The notes under the pieces: generated by a model
Database searches by the model: none
The model's input: the letters and a program-made list of their open reading frames with translations, nothing else
Told to the model about the DNA's origin: nothing
In this document: positions 14,874 to 26,821 of the stretch, in pieces
Layout: the number at the start of each line of letters is the position of its first letter
How positions within the stretch are numbered: the first letter of the stretch is position 1
Program-made: the position numbers and the translations under genes
NCBI GenBank assembly: GCA_029204225.1
Contig: CM055096.1
Coordinates: 29,630,995 to 29,694,994, forward strand
DNA: 64,000 nt
Reading direction: 5' to 3'
Source: Diphasiastrum complanatum
Taxonomy: Eukaryota; Streptophyta; Lycopodiopsida; Lycopodiales; Lycopodiaceae

Positions 14874-15660
14874 ATGGCTTCCATAAGTGCATATCTCTTG
14901 GATCTAAATGATAGATTGAATACTTCTAATTATTCTATTTGGAAGCTAAGTATGGAATATATTATTGTTTTACAAGATCTAATGGATATAGTAAGTGGTG
15001 AAGAGGATGAGTCCATTCACCCTCAAGAAGCTACAAGCCTTACAAGAAGAGGTGCAAGATTGCCCTCCATTGTATAAAAATGAATGTAGCAAGTGAGCTT
15101 CTTCAGGAGGTAGGTGCTTGCACCTCATCTCAAGAAGCATGGGAAACTCTTCAAAAAATATATGAATTTGAGAACACTTCAAGGTTGCTATCCTTGAAGA
15201 ACCAAATCCTTCAATGCCTTCAAGCCAAGGGAGAGAGTGGTCATTCATATGTTCTGACAAGGAGCTTGCTTACATAGGAGATTCCATTAAGGAATTTGAA
15301 CTTGTTCAATTGATCTTGAATGGACTAAGTGTGGATTTTGCTAACTTGGTGCAAGGCTATGCAATCATGGGCAAGTTGCCCTCTCTTGAAGATCTCCAAG
15401 GAGTCCTCATGGCCAAGGAGAGTAGGAGAACTCACATCAAGTCAAGGATGGAGATGAAGAGGCTCTTTTCATCAAGAGCAAAGGAAAGAAGATGAGAGTT
15501 CACATGAAGACTCTCTCATGATGTCAAGTTTTTCATCTTCAAACATGAAAGGAGAAGACCCTTGGTGGATAAATAGTGGGGCTAGCTCCCACATGACAAG
15601 CAAGAGAAAGTATTTCTCGCCTTTTTCAACTTATGATGGTCCTATCAAGTCAATTTTTAC
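14874..15660 (+). mobile_element. Ty1/copia gag-protease remnant
   Basis: From ATG 14874 the frame reads MASISAYLLDLNDRLNTSNY, then SIWKLSM, a copia Gag start. It breaks by stop and frameshift near 15075 and 15275 and continues in other frames with ASELLQEVGACTSSQEAWET and LILNGLSVDFANLVQGY, the UBN2 core. Around 15555-15600 it reads WWINSGASSHMTSKRKYFS, the start of the copia aspartic protease (W-x-x-D-S-G-A-S-x-H-M). The catalytic Asp is Asn here, so the protease would be inactive. Integrase, RT and RNase H are missing. Confidence 0.85.
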
Positions 15661-16100
15661 ATCAATGATTGTGCTTGTAAAGTAGGAGTAGGATCAATAC
15701 CTTTATGCTTGCAAGCTCATAAAATAAACAGATTCACAAGAACATTATGCTTATCAAAGATTTTTAACACGAGAATACAGCCTAGTAAGATGCATAAGTG
15801 AGGCCCGTAGAAGAGTTTTATTTGTTAAAAGGGGTCTCCCTCACCTTGGCATGTGCTTGGGAAAGCTCCTTCGAGTGACCTTTAGACTAGGTTCATTATG
15901 GCTCTTGCTTATGGCTTGGCTTAAAGATCCCATCTTAATTATATGATCACCATTTTATGTAGTGCAAAGGATTAAAATGGGCATTCCCATCTTGTTTGCA
16001 AAAGCAAGGCCGAAAGGCCACATAGGCCACATAGGCACTCGTGAAAGAACGGACTTGAAGCAAAATACCTAACTAAGTCCCTTAAAAGTAAATACACTCT
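15661..16100. other. Spacer between copia remnant and LOG2/LUL-like gene
   Basis: No coding sequence recognised. A minus-strand frame at 15972-16400 is Arg/Lys-rich because it reads the antisense of a pyrimidine-rich leader, and is not accepted. Confidence 0.4.
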
Positions 16101-16689
16101 ATAGCTCTCTCTCCTTCGTCCTCCTCCTCTTGTCCTCCGCTCCTTCTTCTTCATTGTCTTCGTCTTCCTCCTCTCCCCTTCTAGAAATGATAGCTTGGAT
16201 CGTTGTGTGTTTGTGTTTGTGTGTGCACGTGATCTTTGGGTTGAATCCTCGTCCACAAAAGGTTTAAGCGAGCAAATTTGGTAGCAATTTGGTGCTTGTA
16301 TGCCAAACCTGCTGCGGAGGATTATATAACGCAGGAACTTTGGAAAATTCCGCATCGCAACTTCCAGTTGCAAATTACGTTGACATATTGATTTTCGCAC
16401 TGTGATGATGTTATTGCTTGGTTAAACGAAATTCAACTATCGAAAGTAGAGTCGAAGAGCTACTTTTTATAAGCAGTAGCTCAATAACGAAAAGGCACCG
16501 TTTGTGGTCTGCGTGCGATCGGAAAAGCTCATCAGTGGACGTTAAGCTGCTTAGTTTTCACATTTAAGGAATTGCGGATATAGTGAAAATCAAGAGCTTT
16601 GTTAATTGGGGTAGTTTCCGCTGAAGTACAAATCGACTTTCCATCTGCCGCGTGCTGTCATTTCAGCGCCCTGATAAGCTGCTGTCATT
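16101..16689 (+). promoter_or_regulatory. Likely promoter/5' leader of the RING ligase gene
   Basis: Contains a long CT-rich patch at 16105-16170, a feature often seen near plant core promoters, and a TATA-like TATATAA at about 16322. An untranslated leader would run from there to the ATG at 16690. The transcription start is not known; this is positional inference. Confidence 0.4.
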
Positions 16690-19600
16690 ATGGGAATTGG
16701 ATGTTCCAGTAGACGAACGATTGCATCTATAGAAAACGCACACGACGAGCAACGAGCTCTGCCGGGCTATGCCCGAGGTATGCTTTCATCGCCTCCTCAT
16801 ACGGCAAGCATATCCCTTTTCTTTTCTTTCATGTCTAACTGATCGTTATATTGCAAGTATTCCCGCAATATCATTAAATTCTTGTGATCATGAGTTGTTT
16901 CAGTCTGGCTACGGAGCTGGCTGCAGCAACGATCAATAGTTGATGATGAATTTGGCTGTACTGCAGGCGACATGAGAAGCATCCTCCCCAGTCCAGTTAC
17001 ATCTCCTGGCACAGCTTATGGATTGCCCAATATCCTTGCACATTATAAGATCGCTAACAAAATTGAGGTTGGTGTGAACATCAACACGGCAAGTCTCAGG
17101 CTGGAGAACGACGAAGAAAATCCTGGACATCATTTGGTGGCATTTTCTTTCGATTCTAATGCTCATGGAAGGTAAGCGATTTCAGTACAAACTATTCATT
17201 GACATACACATTTTGTCCCATTGTAATGCTCGTGGAAGGTAAGCGATTTTAAGCGATTTTAGTAGAAATTATTCATTGAGATACACATTTTGTCCCTGAA
17301 GCTGCAACCAAATTACAAAGAAAAACCCCAAAAAAAGGCAATACGTGTGTTATAGCTTGTAGCTAGTACCCATCAGGGACCACATACCTAGAAGGTAAAT
17401 GGGCGGAGATCTCTCTCATGATCAGTCATCAGCCTATCACCCTAGCATCACGATGTCTTTCGATGCACCTACATCTGTCTACTTCATCACGAATACAACC
17501 ATTATATACATCGTTTCCATGTCTTTGTACTGTTTTTGTGGATACTATATTTATACATTGTTTCCATGACTTTCATTTTTCTTTGTTCTTAAAAACAAAC
17601 TAGATAGAGAACCCACTAAAGATCACAACAACAAAATGCGCGATTTTAGACATAAGGTTTCGACGGAGTTAAAAAAATTTCATAATCCATTGGAATCCGA
17701 CATAATAATACGTCGGAATTTGACGAAATTTTGCCTGAATTTTTTTTTTTACGAACGTTGGATTCCGACGCACAGTAAGAATGTCGGAATCTGACCTCCC
17801 ATTTCGGAGACTGCAACTTTTTAAATGGATGACATCACCAGTCCGTGCATAAAAAAAAAGCATAAAGCAGACGTCGGATTCCGACGGATAATACAAATGT
17901 TGGAATCCGACGTCCCGTGACCGAATTTTCAAAGTCGCGTCATTTTTCTAGGGTTTTCTTTATTTTTTTATTCTTGCAGCAGATTGTTGGAGATCGGCTT
18001 TTGGCGCTTCTTCTCAACCCTATCAATTCCATTTGTCTCATTCCAAGTATGATTCTTTTGTTTTGTTATGTGCAACTAAGATTCTTTCTTTGTAACTTTT
18101 TTTTGTACACTATCTTCCTTGTATTGTATATTTTGTGTATTAAACACAAATATGTGTCTTAGTGATTTATGATCGTGAGCGAATGAGAGAGGAAGAGAAG
18201 GATGTGTGTGGGAGACATAGAGAGCAAGAAAAATATAGATAGAAGAGTTTGAATTGATATTATGTTCTTTGTAGATTTTAGGGTTTAGATTTACTGTTAT
18301 GTTCTTTGTGAAATAGTGTGAGACTGAGAGCTCTTGAGGTTTGAATGAAGATCATAAGTAGCTCTACCATCAAAGATGTAGAGCTACCACTTTTTCTCAC
18401 TGATTGATCCAGTATGACTATCTCGTTGCTACTCCCTACCGTAAAGGGTAATCCATCGTTGCTTGATACATGTAAAATGAGATATCAGCTAGAGAAAGCT
18501 AGTGAGGCGTGCTCAGTATGATGGCATTTTTGTTGAAAATCAGAACTCAAAATGAACTTTGAAGAGTGCCATTGACTCATTATCTCCGTTGGAAGGTTGA
18601 GATATCTTGGTTATGGAGTGCTTAATTATCTCTGTGTTGTGAGTTAGAATCATGTTTTCTTTATAAGATATTTGGAGTGCTGGCCTACCATCGCTGCCAG
18701 ATAAGTGAGCCATCTAACCATTCAATCACATTATAGTCGTTGAGGAATTGAACGTTGACTTCCAAAGTACTGAAGGATTATTGCTGATTTCCAAAAGAAA
18801 ATTGAGAGATGTGATTATTAACATCACTACCTCTATAATACATCTGACCATCGCTGCTACTACTTTGCAAGCCTTCACTACGCCTATGAGTATTAGATAT
18901 GAAGGAAAGCCATCACTAAGCTAGTTGTCAGATCAGAAACTCCGCTAACTGAGCTTTCACGACCATGAATAGGGAGCTTGCAACTGTTGACTAAAGCTGA
19001 TCTATCAACGACCATTGAGAACTCACTGATTTATTGTCAATGGGAGCCCTCATGGTTGTTCTCGTTGAGAGCATTTCTGTCCTAGCAAAGGACAGAAGCA
19101 AAGTGACAAACATAGTAGAATCAATTGAAGCATTCACGACTAGCACTTCTTCGCTTTCCGGCTACATGCATATGCACTCACAAATAGGTATGGCTTTATC
19201 TATTTTCAGTTCGTTTCATGTATGTCATTTTTCGTAATCATCTATTTTTCGTATGCACTTCGAATTCCTGTCGATTGGAGTATGTTTGGTTGCAATTATG
19301 CTAGTTTCCATACTAGTTAACGAATGAATTCGTAGTGTATTAGTGACTTGATTAATATTGTGAATCATAGTTGATCTAAATATTCATTCTATGTGTTTGA
19401 AACGATTGTAAGAGGTTAGTTGCTATGTAGTACTATATGCCATACATAGTATATTTGCAATTTTTGTCATAATCTCCACATTGAAGTAAGAATTCGTATC
19501 ATGAAATTTTAGCTTTTTTCTATTTTTTAGCAGTGTCAAAATTTCGACACATTTAAAATCCATTGGATTCCGAAGGAAAAAAAAAAGCGTCGGATTCCGA

Positions 19601-22600
19601 CGGCCACGTGGCAAAGTAAAAAAAAGGGAATTTTTTTCTGTTGGAATCCGACGTCCATGTGGTAGAAAAAAAAAACCTGAAAAAAAAATGTTAGGTTTTT
19701 TTTTTTCTGCCGCGTGGACGTCGGAATCGGATTCCGACGTCCATGTGGCTGGCTGTCGAAATTCGACGTCCACGTGGCATGTTTTTACCGGCCGGTTTGG
19801 GGCTTGCTTTTAAATGCGAGGGATTCCGACGACCCTATTGGGACGCGTTTTTCGACGCCCGCGTTTTTCGATTCAAAAAAAAAATTAAAACGCAATTTCC
19901 TGTGGAAATCCTGTCGAAAATCACGGCAATTCTTGTAGTGGATATGGTAGGCATGAAAGCGGTTGACTATATTATTTGTTTAGAAAAGGCGAAGTGATAA
20001 TATGTGATAATAAGTAGATCTTCTTAATTTTTGTGTGGGGAAAGGCCCCGTCTGAGGGCGGGAGCGAAGTGATAATATGTGATAATAAGTAGATCTTCTT
20101 AATTTTCGTGGGGGGGAAGACCTTGTCTGAGGTCCTTCCTTGTTATGAAGATCACTTTCACACTTTTAGATTGCCACATAATTGTGATTGATTAAGGCTC
20201 CAAGTTTACAACCTGCTTATGGGGTGTTGCCAAGTTGTCAAATCCAACACACCAAACGACATAAAGATATAAGCTTACAACATAACATATATCAGGCCCA
20301 GTTGTAGTTAGGCAGATCAAACTAACAAACAATTGATAAAATAAGGTTGAAACAAAGGGACCAATGCCATCAAACTTAGAAAGTTTTGTGCTGACATCAA
20401 AAGTAGCAATAGGCTTGCAACTTGACGATTATACCAATATTGTAATATACAAGAACGATAGTATTTATCTGGATATTTTAAAAGCATCGATAATAGGGAA
20501 TTGTTTGGTTGTGATGACAAGTGAACAATTTTCTTTCTAAGAAGAGATCAATTCATGGAAGTTCAAATTGGCTTTACAAAAGAATTGCATGTCTATGTAC
20601 ATATGCAACTTGTATGACATTAGGTGAAAGTCACATAATGTCTTGGCACACGAACAACATTCAAACAAGTTGAGAGAGAATTATTCTCCATTCCATATAG
20701 TGATTTGTTAGTGAGCTACATAAATCTTCATCATTTCCAATGATTAGAGTATCATCAACATTTAAAACCGCCAAAGCAAATTTTCATTTAAAGTTAATAA
20801 GTTGGAAAACTTGAAGAAATCCATACAAAATCATTTGAAAGAAAATGCTTGTCAATATATATAATCAATTGGGTCATGGTGTTAACTAGAGCTTCTAGTT
20901 GGAAGTGGGATTCATTTTGTAATCTATGTAATCCATTCGAAAAAATGACTTAGTGGAAAGAATGATCTAATTTAGGAAGGTGGACTAGTTGAGTTGGAGG
21001 ACATGACTACCTTTTGTACCAATGATACCAAAGAAGATTGTTGACATTCATTGACACCATTTGAGAAATCGTATAGTTATTGAATAATTGGTATATTGAA
21101 AAGGAAAATCAAATGATAAGGACATTTAGGTGAGAGAAGATTACTTACGATTGAGCTTCCTTGATTTTTTTTCTTTTTGGATGAGGCTCTTGAAAGGGGA
21201 AGAAAATATTATGTACTAATAAGAGCCTACCTAAGCCAACAATCTCATTAGATGATACGAAAGATCATTTGGGCAAGTCAGTGGACACAACTAAAACATC
21301 AAACGTCAATTAGCTTCACCCCCAAGCTACAGTGACTAAATACAGGAGAGGAGAGATTTTTGGCAACTAAATACTAGAATTTAGAAATGGAGTAGGGCAT
21401 GTTTCTGTACGTACACGTACACACACACACACACACACACACACAAGACTCCTAGAGCCAAGGAATATTCCTTCTAAAACATTGGTTTTTTACTAAACTC
21501 ATATCCAATTGCTATTGATAGTCCTCTGCATGCATAAAGTCATCAATCAACATGCACTACTCCACATGTCCTAATTGGAGTGCCTGGGCCCTCACAAGGT
21601 TGTTAATCACATTTTTGGCATAGTTTGGAATGATGAGACGTAACTAATAAACTCGTACATTGGAGTCCTAAATATCCATGTCAAGGATTATTCCATATTC
21701 TCTAAATCAGACAGAGACGTAACATTGAGGATCTCTTGATGCTAAATAACTACAATTTAGTGTGCGATTTCAAATCACTAAGTAGACATGTTTTGAATCC
21801 AAAAAGATCCTATAAGGAGTGCCAACTAGGAGAGAGGGTTTTGAGAGAGAGAAATTAAATGCTCAAGGCTACTTGCGTTTAGTTGTGGACAACTATGTTC
21901 ACATTATGGAAATTTGTGCACATTGGTTTATTCACCTTAGTTTGAATAGTTGTAGATCTCATGATAGGCAATTAGAATCTATGTTCACATTGTGGGTGTT
22001 AGTGTCATGTTATATACAACACACATAGACAAACATTATTTTGCCTTGTATAGTTGAAAAGTCAAAAGATGTTTTTGTACAAAGAGTCTTTCTTAAATAG
22101 TATCTCTTGCCTTGTTACTAGTTGTTAGATTTGCAACTTATGATGAATGAAAGTTTGCATACTTTTGTATGGAGCAACTTGTTTTACTGGATTTGGATCT
22201 TCTTAAATTCTGCCAGAGGGTACAAGTTGGCATCTGGTCAGAGGAAGATGGCACCAAGTTTAGCCAAGGCACACTTTTCAAGTTGGATGGAGAGAATACA
22301 GTTTTGTAGCTTGAAACCCACATGTATACACTTTATCAATGAGGACCTACATATGAATGCAAGAAGACTCGTGTAAAACCATCAAGTTGGACGTTTATTC
22401 TTTTGCACATGCTCATGACATTGAGGTATTGGTTTCGCATACTGAGTTTAATGTGCTATTGCTGTTTGTGTTGTTTTGCAGTGTCTCCATATTTTTCATG
22501 GCTAAAGAAAAAGCAGAATGCAGTTTGATTCCTTTGAAACCCAAAATTTTTACCCCTGTTCTTCAACATTTCAAGGAAGGAATGCATCAGAAATTTATTC

Positions 22601-23591
22601 AGGATTCTGGCACTGGTGTGAACCTTCGTTTATTCAATGATGTGGATCTTAGTAAGGTGGGTAAAGACAATGTATACCCTCTTGTAGTTAGGATGGATAT
22701 ATGGACCAAGGGGCAGCCATTTGATGCTGCTGCCAGAGTTTCTGAACAACCGGGTTCAAGCTTGTCGAAGTCGGCAACATCTCGAATGATCCATGCTGTC
22801 ATAGAAAGAAAGAACGAAGATTATAAGGTCAGAGTCATAAAGCGGATTATTTGGATGGATGGAACGAGATATGAGCGTCATAGTATTTATGGTGTTTCCA
22901 AAAATGAAAATGACTCAGAAAAACAGTGCGTGATCTGTATGTCAGAACCTAAAAATACAGCAGTCTTCCCTTGCAGACACATGGTAAGCAGGTTTTGCTG
23001 GACTACATGAACTGGAAAACTGGAATATAGAAGCGAGTGTCTTTTTCTGAACAAGCTTTATGTGACGTTTTGGGACTATTCAAAGTTGGCTGTTTATTCC
23101 AATTTCTTTGAGCTAGTCAGAGTTTGTAACTTTGTAGCATTACAAGTTTGTACCAAAGAATTATGGTTGAATCCTGAAGCTTTAGCCTTTCCAAAAATCT
23201 TTTCATATATTAGAATGAGCTTTGATTTGCAAGTGATCTGCATCAAGCAGTAGGGGTTTGAGCAACTATGAGTTTTTGCTTTGCTATAGGTACATTACAG
23301 CATCTCAATTTGACTTCTGGCCTTAACTTTCCACATACACTCTTTTGTACTCTGATGGGTTTTACATCTTTTATTGATAAAAGCAGGAAACCTCTTCTTT
23401 TGAGTACCTATGTGTTCTTAGTGGCTGTCTATTCATAGCATATGGCTAATCTGGCTTGTGGGGTTTTTGTTTTTTTGCAGTGCATGTGCAACAAGTGTGC
23501 AAAAGTGATTCAATCTCGGTCAAACCTTTGCCCTATTTGCCGGCAGCCTGTAGTAAAATACTTGGAACTAAAAGATTTCGATGGTTGGTGA
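16690..23591 (+). CDS. LOG2/LUL-like RING-type E3 ubiquitin ligase
   Basis: Four exons fit in frame: 16690-16777, 16967-17171, 22482-22983 and 23481-23591, giving 301 aa with GT/AG introns. The start MGIGCSS has Gly2 and Ser6 for N-myristoylation and Cys5 for possible palmitoylation, as in plant LOG2/LUL ligases at membranes. Residues about 50-175 match the family's DAR2-like region: [42 protein letters not shown]. The C-terminal C3HC4 RING uses C247, C250, C262, H264, C268, C271, C282 and C285 (CVIC...CRH...CNKC...CPIC). In Arabidopsis, LOG2 ubiquitinates partners in amino-acid export. The role here is inferred from the family. Length is near the LOG2/LUL size, with a shorter N-terminal proline-rich part. 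The exon 2-3 join gives the conserved G-S-x-S-I-F-F, which supports the splice call. Confidence 0.88.
17158..17296 (+). repeat. Tandem duplication of the exon 2 splice-donor junction
   Basis: The last bases of exon 2, its donor and about 45 bp of intron (17158-17220) are repeated at 17224-17296: TAATGCTC(A/G)TGGAAG-GTAAGCGATTT, then ATTCATTGA(C/G)ATACACATTTTGTCCC. The second copy carries an intact GTAAGC donor at 17239. Its use would retain the in-frame TAA after the first donor and truncate the protein. Confidence 0.85.
17624..19940. mobile_element. Non-autonomous CACTA (En/Spm-type) DNA transposon
   Basis: The right end, read inward on the minus strand, is CACTACAAGAATTGCCGTGA followed by TTTTCGACA. 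The left end on the plus strand is CACAACAACAAAATGCGCGA followed by TTTTAGACA, an imperfect terminal inverted repeat with one change in the CACTA word. Both ends are flanked by GAT (17621-17623 and 19941-19943), the 3-bp target duplication expected for this class. Subterminal zones (17650-17930 and 19545-19880) are packed with both orientations of GTCGGAATCCGACG-like words, typical CACTA subterminal repeats. No transposase is visible, so it would depend on another element. Confidence 0.85.
18350..19020. repeat. Internal CCATCGCTG/hairpin-rich segment of the CACTA-type element
   Basis: Contains the inverted repeat GTAGCTCTAC...GTAGAGCTAC near 18358-18390, CTGGC...GCCAG near 18682, and several CCATCG(C/T)TG words (18450, 18690, 18850). 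The same word set forms the hairpin cluster at 3.9-4.3 kb. No coding sequence. Confidence 0.5.
19989..20138 (+). repeat. 75-bp tandem duplication
   Basis: GCGAAGTGATAATATGTGAT and the rest of a 75-bp unit occur twice head-to-tail (19989-20063 and 20064-20138), differing mainly in the G-rich part. It lies just outside the right end of the CACTA-type element. Confidence 0.9.
20530..20830 (-). mobile_element. Copia reverse transcriptase remnant
   Basis: The minus strand around 20800-20700 reads [20 protein letters not shown], matching the copia RT active-site region (F-A-L-x-V-L-Y-V-D-D-I-I-I-x-G-x-D). The first residue of the Y-V-D-D box is Asn. Stops follow quickly. It lies inside the ligase intron, upstream of an LTR of the same orientation, and is a deletion derivative. 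Confidence 0.75.
21253..21724 (-). repeat. Copia LTR copy (family of 27623-28106)
   Basis: Closely parallels the LTR at 27.6 kb across its length: a CTTCACCCCxAAGC start zone, GGAGAGATTTTTGGCAA, a CCTCTGCATGCAT block, ACATGTCCTAAT, GGGCCCTCACAAGGTT and a terminal GACGTAACA. No PBS is visible next to it. A CA tract at 21419-21445 has expanded inside. The left end is approximate. Confidence 0.75.
21419..21445. repeat. (AC)n microsatellite
   Basis: A short AC run inside the LTR copy. Confidence 0.9.
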
Positions 23592-24350
23592 TTATTAGCA
23601 AGGAATGTCAACTTGCATAGGGTTTAAGGTGGTGGTTTAGTTTTTGGAAGCAAGTTTCTTTGAGTTCCAAATTTATGGCCTGTTAGATCTCAATCACTTT
23701 CTTGAAGTTCCTCTAATTGTACATTGAGGCCACAAAAGGAGTAAAACTTTTTATCATGCAAATCAAGATATTACACACCGGATATAGCTGATGAAATAAA
23801 CTGGTTAGTTTCATAGCCTTTTCAATTGTGATTGTTTACATTGCATGCTCACAACATATGGGGGAGTCATCTTTCGAGTGACCTTTGTTGGTAGTGCAAG
23901 TCATTTGAGAAATTACAACTAGCCTTGTTAGGGTGAGACATACCTTTGAATATTACTTGAACCACCATAAAGGTCTCTAGAAAGACCCTTCCCTTATGTA
24001 AAGGATCAACAAAAGTTTTATTCATAAAGTCTCTATAAAAACCATTTCCTTATGTGAGTGATGCGCAAAAGTTGTACTTACTCTTACCCAACTCGATTGT
24101 AAGATGTGCCATGAAAACGATTTTGGGCATCATTGTATACAATGAAGTGATTAAATGCATCAATTGGCCACTTAAAACAAATTTGCATGGATATGTATAT
24201 TAGAATAGTGAGTTGTTTTGGCTTATCGAGCAAGTTAATTTTATGAAGAGGAATTGGTATTAATTTTAGAGAGAATCCTTTCATGTATTAGATGAGCCTA
24301 GTTCAATTTCAAACCATGAGAATTCTCACAAAAGCACTTTCCAAACTAAA
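23592..24350 (+). other. 3' flank of the RING ligase gene with polyadenylation signal
   Basis: An AATAAA at 23795-23800 lies about 205 bp after the stop codon and is a reasonable poly(A) signal. Nothing else is recognised up to the CT tract. Confidence 0.5.
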
Positions 24351-24351
24351 G

Positions 24352-24494
<143 letters not shown>

Positions 24495-24796
24495 CTGTTT
24501 TATGCACATTCGATTTTGATTGTTCTACGAGCAATCGTCGAAGCTTTCCTCCCCTTGTAAACCAAGTAAACTTAATTTCCTTACTTTGTTACACTAAGTT
24601 GGATGACCCCCCAAGAGTTTTTTTTTTAAATGATTTACTTGGTGGGAAATTTGAATTTCCTTGAACGGCTAAGATGAGTGCACATTATGGGGATTCAATC
24701 TACCGGTGGGCAGTAACTACTAGCACTCAATGCACCCAAGTTTCCTCTGGGATCCATAAAAAGAGAAATGACACCACCCTAAATTCCACTCTTCCT

Positions 24797-24798
<2 letters not shown>

Positions 24799-24877
<79 letters not shown>
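24799..24877. repeat. (CT)n microsatellite, about 79 bp
   Basis: A second pure CT tract about 310 bp after the first. Sequence between and after, to 25260, is unassigned. Confidence 0.98.
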
Positions 24878-24879
<2 letters not shown>

Positions 24880-25269
24880 GACTGAGAGATAGGGGCACAG
24901 ACATGTCCAAAAGGTGTGCATGGTGGGTGGAAGTATTGCCCTCTCCAATATTGCACCATATGTGGGGGGCCTAGTGCAAGAAAGGGTAGATATTTTGGCC
25001 TTTGAACATGCCTATTGGGATTTGAGTCTGAGTATGAATAGAAATGGTAATGATTTTAGATAGAAAGGTTTTATATGGCATTCTTGGCACAACTTTTTTG
25101 ATTCTTTCTTTAGAGTGGATAAATGGAGTTAGTTTTGGACAAAAGTAGTTGATCTCTATTCCATTCTCATTTTTCCCAGTCTCAACCATCTTTTAGATGC
25201 GACCAAAATGAGAAGCTGATTCACACTTTCCTCTCAATGAAAGATATAGATCAGTGGAAATCTAGGTGA

Positions 25270-25500
25270 ATGAAAATTCATTTAATTCACCAATTCGACT
25301 AAGAGTGTCTCCAACTTGGTTAGAGCTGCCCTTGACATATCGGATCTCATGATCAAATTCCTGCATAAGCTTAGCCCATCGAGCTTTACGACCCCTCAGA
25401 TCGCTTTGATTGCAAAAATACTTTAGAGGTTGGTGATCTGTATATACTATAAATTGACTATCATAAAGGTAATGCCTCCAAGTTTTAAGTGCATTATATC
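25270..25500 (-). mobile_element. Ty3/gypsy RNase H remnant
   Basis: The minus strand reads YNALKTWRHYLYDSQFIVYT, DHQPLKYF, then LRGRKARWAKLMQEFDHEIR and YVKGSSNQVGDTLSRI. This is the second half of a gypsy RNase H with T-D-H-x-x-L and A-R-W...F...I.Y..G..N..D.LSR in order. It is uninterrupted over about 75 codons, then upstream sequence decays. Confidence 0.85.
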
Positions 25501-26820
25501 AAGTTGCATTGAGGTTATATTTGAAGAGCATCTAATTTTTAAAATGTGGAAGTATAATTTTCAAGGATAGGAAGAGATGTTTGTGAGAGTTAAAATTTTG
25601 AGATCATAAATGGATGAGCTCAAGATTCTAAACACAAATTGGAGGTTGTGATTTTCTCCAACATAAAACTTATTGTGACATTCGAGATAGTAAAACCTTA
25701 TTTTCTGTAGTTTGAGTTGTTGCACCTCTCATAGGTTTGGTAGTCATGTTCATTTGAAATTTGGTCAAAATTTTGAAGCAAAACTAGGACTAAAATTTCT
25801 AATCACGGCCTAGGAACTTGATAGTTACCAACTGGTTCTTCAAATTAATAACACATGCAGCCCTTGATGTTTCAAGTCCCTTGAAGACGACTCTTATAAG
25901 TTGCAAAAATACAAGAACTTTCTAGAAGGCAAAATTACAAAAGAAAGAGTATCATAGACCAAAAAGACTTTTCTTAAAATTGTTCTTATTATAATTGATC
26001 CTTCAACTCATAATGTCAACATGACTTCTAAGGAAAAGTATTCTAATTCCATAGATTGATAAGTATGTGAAATGAGATTGAAATTGTTTCAGTTTGATTC
26101 ATCATAAATTAAGAGCATAATTGATTCACAGCTAGAAACATGTCTTTAGCAATTTGTATTCATAAGTGCAATTCATAATACAATATAATATTTACCAAGT
26201 GAAAAATCTTTCTAAAGAAGGCCGCAACATCAACATAATTTATGATATCATAAAATTGATACATTATATTATTTTTAAAATTAATGGCACTGGGTAATTA
26301 TGTAGTAGTTCATCACTGTATATTATGATTGTTGTAGCTTTTCAATGAAGTTTGAAGCTTGACATTTATATCTAGAAGCATTGGATGTATGTAGATTATG
26401 ACCGTTGTGGCTTCTAAATCAAGTTTCAAGCTTGACATTTATATCTAGAAAAATTGGATATATTAAGCAATCATTGCAATTAGGATCTTTGAATTGATTC
26501 AAGGTTCATGTGTTTGTATCAATAACTTACCAAGTCATGGAATTCATAACGTAGGCTCCAACTCAACATCTATCAAAACTTCCAGTGCTACACCAAATAT
26601 TGATTACAACTTTGTTGTGGCAATCAAAATCAACATCTTAGACTAAGAAATGCTTCAGTATTTCTTCATACATCAAAAATATTAAAAAAAACAACCAAAA
26701 TCTAGGCTTATTCCACGTTTAGATCTCAAGCTAAGCTAGAAAACCTTAGCAAGCCTAGGGTCTCACTCCCATTACATAGTTTACCCCCTCCCCATTTTCC
26801 AACTAGTAAAATTTTTACAG
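25501..26820. other. Unassigned AT-rich stretch
   Basis: No coding sequence recognised. A phrase near 26353-26385 (AAGCTTGACATTTATATCTA) recurs at 26418-26450, a local imperfect duplication. Confidence 0.4.
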
Positions 26821-26821
26821 G

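Larger units (their letters stand above)
17172..22481 (+). other. 5.3 kb intron 2 of the RING ligase gene, hosting nested insertions
   Basis: Starts GTAAGC and ends TTTTGCAG. It contains, in order, the duplicated donor, a CACTA-type element (17624-19940), a 75-bp tandem duplication, minus-strand copia RT remains and a copia LTR. The stretch 21725-22440 has no recognised element. Its open frames (for example 22122-22376) carry no identifiable motif. Confidence 0.8.
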
